This document shows positions 40,966 through 50,010 of a DNA stretch of 64,000 nt, piece after piece (the stretch's first letter is position 1; each line of letters starts with the position of its first letter). The notes below the pieces were generated by a model, which saw only the letters and a list, made by a program, of their open reading frames with translations, did no database searches and was not told the origin of the DNA. The position numbers and the translations under genes were made by a program. Source of the stretch: Candidatus Kuenenia stuttgartensis. GTDB taxonomy: Bacteria; Planctomycetota; Phycisphaerae; Phycisphaerales; SM1A02. The stretch spans positions 1 to 64,000 of the forward strand of contig CAMDMA010000017.1 of NCBI GenBank assembly GCA_945902075.1, written 5' to 3'.

Positions 40966-42681
40966 CTACGGATGCTTGATCTCGATACGCGTGCCGCGCG
41001 CGACGGCTGTACGCGAGACTCGCGTCCCGTCGGGAAACAAGACTTCGACATCGACACTTGCGGCCGCGGCTGATGCGTCACTCTCGTCAATCGATTCGCC
41101 GAGGCCGAAATGTACTTCGGGCGCGAGATTCGACTGAAAAGGACCGCCACCAACCATCCAACGCCGCTGCACAACACCGCCGCATGTCACCCGAATTTCC
41201 GCGCCGATTGCATGGCGATTGCCTACTCCTGGCCGATCGTCGCGAGGTGCCACGATGATCCAGTCATCACTCGCATCATGATCATTGCGAATGACCCGCA
41301 ACGGCTCGTTTAGTCCGGCAATGATGATGTCGACATCACCATCACGATCGAAGTCAGCGAATACCGCGCTGCGGTCGACATGAGGATCAAGCTTCCAATG
41401 GCCGGCTTCCGTAAGTGGCGCAAATCGCGCACCGCGGCGCTCCATGAGTAGCGGACGCTGGGCATACTCAGAGTCCATCGTGGACTTCGTGGCTTGCGGA
41501 TACACATGACCGTTCACGACAAGAAGATCCTCGTCTGCGTCATGATCGAAATCAAAAAACCCAGCGGCCCATCCAACAAGTTGTCGACTTGGTGCGCCGA
41601 GTCCAAACTGATTGGTCCGATCATCAAAACTCCGGCCGTCGAGATTGAGATGAAGCGTGTTGGTATCGCTCGAAAAATTTGTTGTGAAGACGTCGGGACG
41701 ACCGTTGCCATCGATGTCCGCAACCGCAACGCCCATGGTTGCTTGCTCTGAACCTTCGCCATTCACGGCGATTCCCGACCGCAGTCCATCGTCCACGAAT
41801 TGGAGCGCGCCCGGTGTCGATGCGTTGCGAAAGAGATTGTTGGCCTGCGAATCGTTACCAACGAAGATGTCCGGCCGACCATCGCCGTTGAAATCGAGAA
41901 TCGCAAGGTTGAGTCCAAACCCCGGTGCGACCGACGTGATACCTCCATCGACGCTGCGATCAACGAATGTCCCATTACCGCGATTCTCGAAGAGTGCATC
42001 AACCCCGCCGCGATATCCCTTTGGACCACCGATCACCTCAATACCCTTAAAACGAGCAGGAGGAAGTGGTTTGGCCGGGTCGAACTCGACATAGTTGCAG
42101 GTGTAGAGATCAAGGTCGCCGTCGGCATCGAGATCTGCAAAGGCCGCACTTGTTGCCCATCGAGGATCGCCAAGACCAGCGCGCGTGGTGATGTCCTCGA
42201 AGGTGCCATCGCCGCGATTTCGGAGGAGGACATCCGGGCCGAAGCACGCGATGAAGATGTCGTCATGTCCGTCTGCATCGACATCGCCGACGGTTGCACC
42301 GAAACTCCAACGCCGATGATCGATTCCACTCGCAGCAGTCACGTCGGTGAACCGCATCGCTCCGTCGTTGCGATAAAGCCGCGCACCCGGTCCATGCTCT
42401 GGATCTGCGAGCGTCGCGCCGTTTGGAACGAACAGATCGAGGTCGGCATCGCCATCGAAATCGATGAGAGCGAGTCCACCGCCCTTCACCTCAAGAATCT
42501 GCGACGAAGGAGTTGCTCCACTCGTGGGTGTACAGCTGATTCCTGATTGCGCCGTGACATCCGTGAATCGGATCGTTGTCGCGGCCGGCATGTTGGTGGA
42601 TTGCGCGATCAAACCTTCCCCGCACAGCATCGCGGCGGAGAGCGTGACGGGCATTGTGGAAACAATCATGACAACAATCAT
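40966..42681 (-). CDS. Exported CRTAC1/ASPIC-UnbV protein with VCBS/FG-GAP repeats
   Basis: A 571-residue protein with a signal peptide at the N-terminus. It contains at least seven FG-GAP/VCBS calcium-loop repeats (LIDFDGDADLDLFVPNG, VGDVDADGHDDIFIACFG, FADLDADGDLDLYTCNY, ILDFNGDGRPDIFVGND, VADIDGNGRPDVFTTNF and others), forming a beta propeller, and ends in an ASPIC/UnbV domain (WIIVAPRDDRPGVGNRHAIGAEI...). Such proteins are secreted or surface-attached in planctomycetes; their ligand is unknown. Its start overlaps the stop of the TPR gene by four bases (ATGA), so the two are coupled. Confidence 0.9.
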   Translation of the reverse strand: MIVVMIVSTMPVTLSAAMLCGEGLIAQSTNMPAATTIRFTDVTAQSGISCTPTSGATPSSQILEVKGGGLALIDFDGDADLDLFVPNGATLADPEHGPGARLYRNDGAMRFTDVTAASGIDHRRWSFGATVGDVDADGHDDIFIACFGPDVLLRNRGDGTFEDITTRAGLGDPRWATSAAFADLDADGDLDLYTCNYVEFDPAKPLPPARFKGIEVIGGPKGYRGGVDALFENRGNGTFVDRSVDGGITSVAPGFGLNLAILDFNGDGRPDIFVGNDSQANNLFRNASTPGALQFVDDGLRSGIAVNGEGSEQATMGVAVADIDGNGRPDVFTTNFSSDTNTLHLNLDGRSFDDRTNQFGLGAPSRQLVGWAAGFFDFDHDADEDLLVVNGHVYPQATKSTMDSEYAQRPLLMERRGARFAPLTEAGHWKLDPHVDRSAVFADFDRDGDVDIIIAGLNEPLRVIRNDHDASDDWIIVAPRDDRPGVGNRHAIGAEIRVTCGGVVQRRWMVGGGPFQSNLAPEVHFGLGESIDESDASAAAASVDVEVLFPDGTRVSRTAVARGTRIEIKHP

Positions 42682-43631
42682 GGCTGCGAATCTTTCGGCA
42701 CCTGCGGTGCTGCTGGCGACCGAGGCTCTGACGCGTTTGGTGTCGGTGATGTTGGCGCCGACGGTTTCGGCTCAGCCCCCGACTCAAGCCCCGACTCAAG
42801 CCCCGACTCAGGCCCCGGCTCAGGCGCCGCCGCCGCGCTGACACTCCCCTTTCGTCCGAGCGCCTCCAGGATGCGCTGCTCATTCGCGCGCGCCGCATCT
42901 GCTTCTCTCGACTTCCCCTGTCGGTCGTACACCCGTGCCAACTTCGCCCATGTTTCGTGCTGAACAGCACTCGCCTTCACTGCACGATTCAGAATGCTCT
43001 CCGCGAGCGCGATGTTGTCACGGCGTAACGCCACGTCCGCCATTCGGACCAACACCCGCGACTGGTCGGTGGCACGCGGCGTTGGCTTGGTAAACCCCTC
43101 AAGCGCTTGCGCGAAGAGCTCATCTGCCGCGTCGAGCCGGTCCTGCGAATAGGCGATCAGTCCAAGTGCGAATGTCGAGTCGGGTTCGCCGGGTACCGCC
43201 AGGAGGTGCTGCTCGAAGGCGATCTTCGAGTCGTCGAGGTCACCGAGGTGATACAAGCACCAACCGAGAAAATGTGGGATGTGCTTGCGCTCTGGGAAAG
43301 GTTGCTTCGAGTCGCGGATGCGAGTCAGTGCAGCCTTCGCCTCTTCGTAACGCTTCTGCTTTGCGAGCGTGATTCCGACAATCGCGACAGCGCGATCGCA
43401 ATCCGGCCTTTCTGCGAGGACCGTCGTCGCAGTGGTGAAGCACGCATCAGCACCGCCCTGCTTGAGCATGCGGAGCGCGACATCGAGTCGCGGGTCATCG
43501 GGATAGGAAGCACCTTTGACCGCCGAGGGCGGCGCGGAGGCGGGCACCACTTGCGCGGACGCAGGAGCGGTGCTTGCCGCGAGCGAAAGCACGGTCGAGG
43601 CGGCGAATGAAACGGCCGGAAGTTTCCGCAT
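42678..43631 (-). CDS. Exported TPR protein with a repeat-rich tail
   Basis: A 317-residue protein; ATG 43631 gives a signal peptide (MRKLPAVSFAASTVLSLAA, ending PASAQ). The middle has about five TPR-like helix pairs (CDRAVAIVGITLAKQKRYEEA, HFLGWCLYHLGDLDDSKIAF, TFALGLIAYSQDRLDAADEL, WAKLARVYDRQGKSREADAA). The C-terminal ~55 residues are a Gly/Glu/Ser/Pro-rich tail with GLESGLESGPESG-type repeats encoded by a 12-bp tandem repeat. A TPR protein next to a CRTAC1/ASPIC protein is a pattern I know from other bacteria; the pairing probably reflects a joint surface function. The first 31 codons of the open frame upstream of 43631 are rejected. Confidence 0.85.
   Translation of the reverse strand: MRKLPAVSFAASTVLSLAASTAPASAQVVPASAPPSAVKGASYPDDPRLDVALRMLKQGGADACFTTATTVLAERPDCDRAVAIVGITLAKQKRYEEAKAALTRIRDSKQPFPERKHIPHFLGWCLYHLGDLDDSKIAFEQHLLAVPGEPDSTFALGLIAYSQDRLDAADELFAQALEGFTKPTPRATDQSRVLVRMADVALRRDNIALAESILNRAVKASAVQHETWAKLARVYDRQGKSREADAARANEQRILEALGRKGSVSAAAAPEPGPESGLESGLESGAEPKPSAPTSPTPNASEPRSPAAPQVPKDSQP
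42775..42825. repeat. 12-bp tandem repeat inside the TPR gene
   Basis: About four copies of a 12-bp unit (CCGACTCAAGCC on the plus strand, the last two with single changes), in frame, encoding a repeating ESG-L/P tetrapeptide in the tail. The period is a multiple of three, so copy-number change would not shift the frame. Confidence 0.85.
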
Positions 43632-44070
43632 AGCGGCCACTATAGGACGAGCGATGCACTCGTTTTTCCCTTTGGGGAACTGAAGTTTGTGGCGCGACGC
43701 CCGATACATTTTCGCAAGCGCCACAATCGGATCAATTCACAGTGAAGTCGTCGATTCGGCTTCCCTTTGCCCCGTCGGCGGATAACTTGCTTTGATGTCG
43801 CAAGGGCCGATGCGACTGTGTGTTGTTGGCTTTGTTTCTCGAAATCGCGGGTTGCCTGCGACCTCTCGAACCCACTCTCGCGAAGGGTGCTTTGAATGGG
43901 TCTCAGTCAGACGCGAGCTTGATCCTCTCGCGCGCATCAAACTTGATGCGCAGTCATCTCGATAAGTTTGTGACCGATACCGACTACTCGCAGATTCGCC
44001 CTCCACTTCGCCGCCTATTTGTCTTGTCCGCACAATCGACTTCGCTGCACAAACGAAAGCGACGACATCT
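43632..44070. other. 439-bp divergent intergenic region
   Basis: Lies between the TPR gene (minus) and the dihaem protein gene (plus), so both promoters are expected here. There is no good reading frame; the longest (43820-44074, plus) lacks coding character. No strong hairpin, tRNA or known riboswitch was seen. Confidence 0.4.
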
Positions 44071-45819
44071 ATGACCTCCCGCATGACCTCCAGAGCCCTC
44101 ACCGTTCCCCATGATCATGACCATGACCATGACCGTCAGGCGCAACGCACCCGCAGCACTTTCCATGTGAGCGTGCTCGTCAATGCTCTCGCGCTTGCTG
44201 TTGCCGGGGCCTCATACGCGGGTGGCGTGACCCTTCAGCCTAAAGCGGGTGATCCTTTGCAAGGACTCACCAAAGTACAGCTTGCGCAGTGGACCGCCGG
44301 GCGCGTTTCCTATGCGATGCCTTTCGGCCAAGCCACCGGACTTGGGCCGATCATGAATAAATCCAACTGTCAGAGCTGCCACTCCAATCCTGTCGGCGGA
44401 TGGGGCTCGATCTCCGTCACGCGCTTCGGCAGTGAAGACAAGGGCGAGTACTACCCACTCGAGGAGTTGGGTGGATCGCTCTTCCAGAGCCTCGCGATCA
44501 GCGACTCTTGCCGCGAGTTCATCCCGGCTGGGGCCACTGTCACCTCGACGCGTGTGACCAACTCATCCATGGCATTCGGACTGATCGAGGCGATCGCGGA
44601 TGTAGACATCGCATCGCACGAAGATCCCCTCGACACGAATGTCGATGGCATCTCTGGGCGCGTTCACTGGGTGCTCCCGCTTGAGTCGAGCCCCACGAGT
44701 CCGCTGCGGGCGGGTCGCTTTGGTTGGAAGTCGCAGGTAGCGACGGTGCTCTCGTTCTCCGGCGACGCCACTCGCAACGAGATGGGTGTTACGAATGCGC
44801 TGATCTCGACCGAAACCGCGCCGAATGGCGATATGGCTTTACTCGCTGCATGCGACACGGTCGCGGATCCTGAGGATGTCGCCGACGCCTCTGGCTTCAC
44901 CTTTATCGAGCGTGTGACGCACTTTCAACGCTACCTCGCCCAGCCGCCGCAGACGCCGAAGAGCGGCATGTCTGGAGAGGCGACTTTCAATGCAATCGGC
45001 TGTTCTCAGTGCCATGTGGCTCAGTGGACGACTTCGCGGAGCCCGACTCTCGAGGCTGCGATTCGGAACAAGACGATTCGACCGTACTCCGATTTTCTGT
45101 TGCACGACATGGGTTTTCTTGGCGACGGCGTTCAAGATGGTGACGCGAGCGAACTCGAGATGCGGACGCCGACTCTTTGGAATCTTCGCACACGCGACCC
45201 GATGCTCCACGACGGCTCGGCCGCCGGTGGAACTTTCGCTGACCGCGTCAGCCTGGCGATCGCTGCCCACGGACCGCTTGGCGAGGGCGCTGCGTCAGCC
45301 GCTGCGTTTGCGGGCCTCTCAGTGGGCGAGCGTGCGAATTTGATCGCCTTCCTTGATTCGCTTGGCCGTGACGAGTTCGATATGAATGGCGATCGGATGA
45401 TCACCCTTGAAGACTTCGCGACGCTCGTTGCCTGTCAAGGCGCATCAGGCATCACTGCAGACGACAATTGCGCGATCGGCGACATCGATCAAAATGGCGT
45501 GATCAACGCGACTGACCTCAGCGGGTTCCTGCTCGCGGGAGCGCGCGATGGACTTGATGTCAGCCTCGACTGCGATAACGACGGCACACTCGATCTTGTC
45601 GCCATCTTCAACGGCGTCCCTGATCGCAATGGCGACGGCGTGCCGGACAACTGTGTGGCTTGCGCAGCAGATCTCGACAACGACGGAAACGTTGCGGCAA
45701 GCGACCTCTCAAACCTCCTCGGCGCGTGGGGTTCGGCTGCTGCCGACCTCGACGGCGACGGAACAACGGCGGCAAGCGATCTGGCGCTGCTTCTTGGTTC
45801 GTGGGGTGCCTGTGATTGA
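44071..45819 (+). CDS. Exported dihaem peroxidase-like protein with C-terminal dockerin-like tail
   Basis: A 582-residue protein of the di-haem oxidoreductase/DUF1111 family. Two c-type haem sites are present: C100-Q-S-C103-H and C311-S-Q-C314-H. The N-terminus has a His/Asp run (HDHDHDHD) before a signal-like segment (VLVNALALAVAGASYAGG), giving an unusually long n-region; the true start may lie nearer (GTG around 44167). Residues ~445-500 hold EF-hand-like loops (DMNGDRMITLEDF, DIDQNGVINATDL). The C-terminus carries two more (DLDNDGNVAASDLSNLLGAW and DLDGDGTTAASDLALLLGSW) and ends GACD. This tail recurs at the end of the next gene. It is probably periplasmic or surface-bound. Confidence 0.85.
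   Translation: MTSRMTSRALTVPHDHDHDHDRQAQRTRSTFHVSVLVNALALAVAGASYAGGVTLQPKAGDPLQGLTKVQLAQWTAGRVSYAMPFGQATGLGPIMNKSNCQSCHSNPVGGWGSISVTRFGSEDKGEYYPLEELGGSLFQSLAISDSCREFIPAGATVTSTRVTNSSMAFGLIEAIADVDIASHEDPLDTNVDGISGRVHWVLPLESSPTSPLRAGRFGWKSQVATVLSFSGDATRNEMGVTNALISTETAPNGDMALLAACDTVADPEDVADASGFTFIERVTHFQRYLAQPPQTPKSGMSGEATFNAIGCSQCHVAQWTTSRSPTLEAAIRNKTIRPYSDFLLHDMGFLGDGVQDGDASELEMRTPTLWNLRTRDPMLHDGSAAGGTFADRVSLAIAAHGPLGEGAASAAAFAGLSVGERANLIAFLDSLGRDEFDMNGDRMITLEDFATLVACQGASGITADDNCAIGDIDQNGVINATDLSGFLLAGARDGLDVSLDCDNDGTLDLVAIFNGVPDRNGDGVPDNCVACAADLDNDGNVAASDLSNLLGAWGSAAADLDGDGTTAASDLALLLGSWGACD
44109..44134. repeat. 6-bp tandem repeat encoding a His-Asp run
   Basis: Four copies of CATGAY (6-bp unit) in frame at the N-terminus of the dihaem protein gene, coding for HDHDHDHD. 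Confidence 0.8.
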
Positions 45820-46027
45820 TGGGTGCTGTGCTGAAGGGGTCCGCAGCCAAGGACCAGAGGTCCATCGCGCACCAAATCTTGACAGAAGCGCGCCGCAGAG
45901 ACCAAAGTTGTCAGAACAAACCGTGACCTGCAACAGTTGACGCGCTGATTCGAAAAGAACTTTCCCAAACCGTCACCATCTCCGATCAGCCGATCGGTCT
46001 AGACCTAGCCACCGGAGCTCCTCTCGT

Positions 46028-48541
46028 ATGCGCACAAGTACACTTTCAAACTTCTGTCGAAGCATTTCTGCGACGTTACTTCTGACGTCTGCCGCTTCCG
46101 CGCAGTGGGTGAACTATGTGAACGAAACGTCGACACGCCTCGTCGCCATGTCGGGGTTGATCGTGAACGACAATCTTGAAAAGGACTTCGCCTGGGGCGA
46201 CTTCGATCAGGACGGCGACACGGACGTTGTGTGTATGCGAAAATTCCCAGGGTCGATTCAGGGTGGTTTTCGAGACATTTTGTTGATGAACGAGAACGGA
46301 GTCCTGGTCGACCGCACTGCCGAGTACGGAACCGCCGCGGACGTGCCCGGATCTATTGGCATGCTCGATTCCGCGAATGATCGCGATGTGAAGGCCGTCG
46401 ATGTCGACAACGACGGATGGCTTGACCTGGTCACTGCAACCACGATGAGCGACCATGTCTCGACGATGCTTGGTCAGCCACGCGTCTATCGAAACCTCGG
46501 CGACAACGCGTCCGGTCAGTGGCAGGGCTTTCGCTTCGAAGATGGACGCATCCCCGCGCTGTTTGCAGCGAGCGGCGCCGCGGCAAATCCGCGCTTCTGT
46601 GATGCGGCCATCGGTGATTTCACGGGCGATGGCTATGTCGACATCTTCTACACCGACTACGACACGCCGGAGACAAGCGGCACCATCTGCATTGATCTCA
46701 ACGCCGATGGTGACACCGCCGACGGTGGAGAGTGCCAACAAAGCCCCGGCGAAACGGCATCGTTCGATTTCAACAATAAGTTTCTCGTGAACCTCGGCGC
46801 GGCGAACCCCGGCTACTTCGCAGACACCGGCACGTCGCGCATGACCAGCACGCAGCTTGCGTCGGCATTCGGAAATTCAGCTCTGGCCGCTGACATGAAT
46901 GGTGACGGCAAGCTTGACATCGTGCGCGTGAATACGCTCACCGGCGGACAGGATGTCGCGACGATCTACTCGCGACCCGATGGCCTGGGCACCTCGTTCA
47001 ATGGACCCGATCAGGCGGTTGCTGGCGCACCGTACTTCATTGACCATGCAGATCTCAACGGCGACGGTCGACTCGACCTCGTCGTCGTGGACGATGGTCA
47101 AGACAAGGTGCTCATCAACGCCGGGAACGGCGCGGACGGCTTCGCGAACTTCACCTCGTACACCATCTCAGATAGTCTCGGCGAGTTCGGCAACACCACC
47201 CGCGTGGCGGACCTCGACAATGACGGTCGACTGGATGTCATCATCACCGATGTTGACGCGGACCTTGGGCCGTTCTGCCCCGTGACCGGCCGTCGAACGC
47301 ACATCTATCGCAACACGGGCGTCATTGGTGGTCTGCTCCTTGATGAGCAGGGTCTCTTGCTGCCGGCCGCGAGCCAGGACTCACTCTTCGACGTCGCGGT
47401 CGTCGACATCGATGGCAACGGATGGCTGGACCTTGTCATCGGTCGCTGCGGCGGTATCGAGGTCTTCATGAACCGTCCACCGATCAACCTGACCTTCAGC
47501 TACCCATCGGGTCGACCGTCGGCCTTCTCGCCGGACACGCAGGCTTCTTTCCCGGTCAACGTGTCGATCCTCGGCGGGGGCTCTGTGGTCGCTGGAAGCG
47601 CGAAACTCTACGTCTCGACGGACGCAGGTGGCACCTATGCCGCCTACGACCTCTCGGCGACCGGAGTCAATACCTACACGGCAACCTTCCCGGCGGTGAA
47701 CTGTGGTGATTCGCTTCGCTACTACCTCGGCGCGACGCTTTCAAACGGTGGTCCAACATTTGATCCCAGCACTGCACCCACCGCGTTCTTTGCGGGCACC
47801 GTGCAAACGGGCTCTTCAACCATTGTTACGGAGAGCTTTGAGGGTGACGTCTCGGCCTGGACGGTTGCGAGCACCGCTGTGACCGCTGGTGCGTGGACAA
47901 CGGGTGTGCCGATCGGCACTGCGAACGCGGGTGTTGCTGCATCGCCATCAGCGGATGCCACCGCGGGTTCTGGAATCAAGTGCTTCATAACAGGTCTTGG
48001 CACCGCGGGTGGAATCGCCGCGAGCCAGGATCTCGACGGTGGTCCAACGATCCTGACTTCTCCGGCATATGACCTGTCGTCTGCTGCCGGAGCCACTGCC
48101 TCGATGGCACTCTGGTTCTACTGCGACGACATCACCACCACTCCGACGCAGGCAGATGTGCTCCGTGTTGAAGTTTCAAACGGTGGCGCCTGGGTACTCA
48201 TGGAGGAACTCACCGCGAACGCGCAGTGGGTAACAAAGTCGTACACGCTCGGAAACTATGTCACGCTCAACTCGACCGTGCAGGTGCGGGTCGTTGCGAA
48301 TGACAACCCGAACAACTCGATCACGGAAGCTGGGCTCGACGAATTCACGATCTCCGTGACTGAGTGCATCGCGGCCCCTGGGTGCCCGCTTGACCTTGAT
48401 GCAAATGGCGAAGTCAGTGCATCGGATCTCGCGGTCATTCTGAGCAACTGGGGATCTCCGAAGAACGATCTCGACGGCGATGGCGTGGTCGGCGGGTCCG
48501 ACCTCGCGGCCATCCTTGGATCGTGGGGAGCTTGCCCGTAA
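46028..48541 (+). CDS. Exported VCBS/FG-GAP repeat protein with C-terminal dockerin-like tail
   Basis: An 837-residue secreted protein. The signal peptide (ISATLLLTSAASAQ) is followed by a propeller of FG-GAP/VCBS repeats with calcium loops (WGDFDQDGDTDVVCM, AVDVDNDGWLDLVTA, IGDFTGDGYVDIFYTDYD, AADMNGDGKLDIVRVN, HADLNGDGRLDLVVVDDG, VVDIDGNGWLDLVIGRCG). A beta-sandwich region follows (SYPSGRPSAFSPDTQASFPV), then a ~170-residue lectin/MAM-like domain (AWTVASTAVTAGAWTTGVP). The last ~50 residues are two dockerin-like loops (DLDANGEVSASDLAVILSNW, DLDGDGVVGGSDLAAILGSW) ending GACP, as in the preceding gene. It has a strong terminator of its own. Confidence 0.88.
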   Translation: MRTSTLSNFCRSISATLLLTSAASAQWVNYVNETSTRLVAMSGLIVNDNLEKDFAWGDFDQDGDTDVVCMRKFPGSIQGGFRDILLMNENGVLVDRTAEYGTAADVPGSIGMLDSANDRDVKAVDVDNDGWLDLVTATTMSDHVSTMLGQPRVYRNLGDNASGQWQGFRFEDGRIPALFAASGAAANPRFCDAAIGDFTGDGYVDIFYTDYDTPETSGTICIDLNADGDTADGGECQQSPGETASFDFNNKFLVNLGAANPGYFADTGTSRMTSTQLASAFGNSALAADMNGDGKLDIVRVNTLTGGQDVATIYSRPDGLGTSFNGPDQAVAGAPYFIDHADLNGDGRLDLVVVDDGQDKVLINAGNGADGFANFTSYTISDSLGEFGNTTRVADLDNDGRLDVIITDVDADLGPFCPVTGRRTHIYRNTGVIGGLLLDEQGLLLPAASQDSLFDVAVVDIDGNGWLDLVIGRCGGIEVFMNRPPINLTFSYPSGRPSAFSPDTQASFPVNVSILGGGSVVAGSAKLYVSTDAGGTYAAYDLSATGVNTYTATFPAVNCGDSLRYYLGATLSNGGPTFDPSTAPTAFFAGTVQTGSSTIVTESFEGDVSAWTVASTAVTAGAWTTGVPIGTANAGVAASPSADATAGSGIKCFITGLGTAGGIAASQDLDGGPTILTSPAYDLSSAAGATASMALWFYCDDITTTPTQADVLRVEVSNGGAWVLMEELTANAQWVTKSYTLGNYVTLNSTVQVRVVANDNPNNSITEAGLDEFTISVTECIAAPGCPLDLDANGEVSASDLAVILSNWGSPKNDLDGDGVVGGSDLAAILGSWGACP

Positions 48542-48577
48542 GCGAATGCTGCGGCTTGCGCTTTAGAATCATCATCG

Positions 48578-48613
48578 CACGGGCCGCGTTTCGACGCGGC
48601 CCGTGTTTTTTTT
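48578..48613 (+). terminator. Rho-independent terminator of the VCBS-protein gene
   Basis: Perfect 11-bp arms (48578-48588 with 48595-48605, 6-nt loop) followed by eight T. It lies 37 bp after the stop and 22 bp before the pyrD ATG. Confidence 0.92.
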
Positions 48614-48634
48614 GCTTCGCTACCATCCCGTCTC

Positions 48635-49558
48635 ATGTCCGAACTCCGCACGTCGCTTGCCGGGATCGAACTCGCGAACCCCATCGTGCTCGCTGCGGGA
48701 ACGTGCGGGTATGTTCGCGAGATCAGTGACGCGATTCGACTTGACCAGATCGGCGCCATCACAACGAAGTCCATCACAGTCGAACCGCGTGAGGGCAACG
48801 CGCCATGGCGAATCATCGATAGTCCCGCAGGCATGCTGAACGCCATCGGATTAGCGAATGTTGGTCTCGATCGATTTCTTCGCGAGAAGCTTCCGGATGC
48901 GCGCGGTCTCCCCTGCCGACTGTTTGGTTCGGTCGCTGGGCACTGTGTGAGCGAGTATCTCAGCGTCGCGGCCGCTTTCGACGCTGCAACTGAGATTGCC
49001 GCTGTTGAACTCAATGTCTCATGTCCGAACACTTCGGATGGGCTTCAATTTGGTGAACATCCCGGGGCACTTCGCGCGCTTCTCGCCGAAGTGAAGCCGT
49101 GCGTGCGCTCGAAGCCGCTGATCGTCAAACTTTCTCCAAACGTCGGCGACATTGTCGCGATGGCTGCGGCCGCGATCGATGGAGGGGCGCAGGCGCTCGT
49201 TGTGGCGAATACCTTCAGTGCGATGGCCATTGATGTCGAGTCCCGATCGCTGCGACTCTCTCGCGGGCGTGGCGGACTTTCCGGGCCGGGGATTCATCCG
49301 ATCGTCGTACGCATGGTGTACGACATCCACAATTCCGTCGCCCGTGACGCGCGCGTGCCGATCATTGCTCTCGGTGGAGTGTGTAACTGGCGCGATGCCG
49401 CGGAGTTCATCCTTGCTGGCGCGACGGCAGTTTCGATGGGGACAGCGCTCTTCATCGATCCCCGGTCACCAACGCGCGTGGCAGATGGCCTTGCCCGTTG
49501 GGTCGGTCGGCAGGGTTGCCGATCGGTTGCTGAACTCGTTGGTGCGGCAAGGGCCTGA
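48635..49558 (+). CDS. pyrD: Dihydroorotate dehydrogenase, class 1
   Basis: A 307-residue flavoprotein that oxidises dihydroorotate to orotate. The class 1 mark is the catalytic Cys in ELNVSCPNTSDG. FMN and substrate motifs are ELANPIVLAAGTCGY, TTKSITVEPREGN, PLIVKLSPNVGDI, VVANTFSAMAID and IIALGGVCNWRDAAEFILAGATAVSMGTA (in parts). The length fits class 1B. No pyrK is adjacent, so the electron acceptor partner is not visible here. The zincin gene follows after 3 bp. Confidence 0.94.
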   Translation: MSELRTSLAGIELANPIVLAAGTCGYVREISDAIRLDQIGAITTKSITVEPREGNAPWRIIDSPAGMLNAIGLANVGLDRFLREKLPDARGLPCRLFGSVAGHCVSEYLSVAAAFDAATEIAAVELNVSCPNTSDGLQFGEHPGALRALLAEVKPCVRSKPLIVKLSPNVGDIVAMAAAAIDGGAQALVVANTFSAMAIDVESRSLRLSRGRGGLSGPGIHPIVVRMVYDIHNSVARDARVPIIALGGVCNWRDAAEFILAGATAVSMGTALFIDPRSPTRVADGLARWVGRQGCRSVAELVGAARA

Positions 49559-49561
49559 CGC

Positions 49562-49978
49562 ATGCGCCGAGGTGAACGTGAGCGATTTGATGTGCTGTTT
49601 GACAGTGTGCTCGACACGCTGCCGGAGGCGGTGCACAAGCTCCTCGAAGAGTGCCCACTGATCCTTGAGGATCGCCCCTCGCCGAGGCTTAGGGATGAGC
49701 TTGGCATTGATGACGAGGACGAAATCCTCTGTGGGCTTCATACCGGCATTCCCCTGACGGAGCGCTCGGTCGATCGCGCGGATGCGTCTGATGTCATCCA
49801 TGTCTTTCGCGAGGGGGTGGTGGATATGGCGGGCGGTTGGGACGAAGGTGAAGACGAAGAGGGTCCATTCGGCGGTGAAGCCCGAATTCGCGAAGAGATC
49901 CGTATCACCGTCCTCCACGAGATCGGGCATCACTTCGGTCTCGATGAAGATGAGCTCGACAAACTCGGCTACGCCTGA
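49562..49978 (+). CDS. Zincin-like metallopeptidase (DUF1025/MpV17-type 'minimal zincin')
   Basis: A 138-residue protein with a single zinc-protease motif, VLHEIGHHFGLDEDELDKLGY, in which HExxH and the following D/E residues bind zinc and act in catalysis. The N-terminal part (FDVLFDSVLDTLPEAVHKLLEE) and the acidic middle match the small metallopeptidase family (PF06262, formerly DUF1025). Its substrate is unknown. It starts 3 bp after pyrD and is followed 32 bp later by the TPR-YggX gene, so the three form one short operon. Confidence 0.9.
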   Translation: MRRGERERFDVLFDSVLDTLPEAVHKLLEECPLILEDRPSPRLRDELGIDDEDEILCGLHTGIPLTERSVDRADASDVIHVFREGVVDMAGGWDEGEDEEGPFGGEARIREEIRITVLHEIGHHFGLDEDELDKLGYA

Positions 49979-50010
49979 ATCGTCTACGATGGCGAACCCT
50001 CGGAGCTCCA

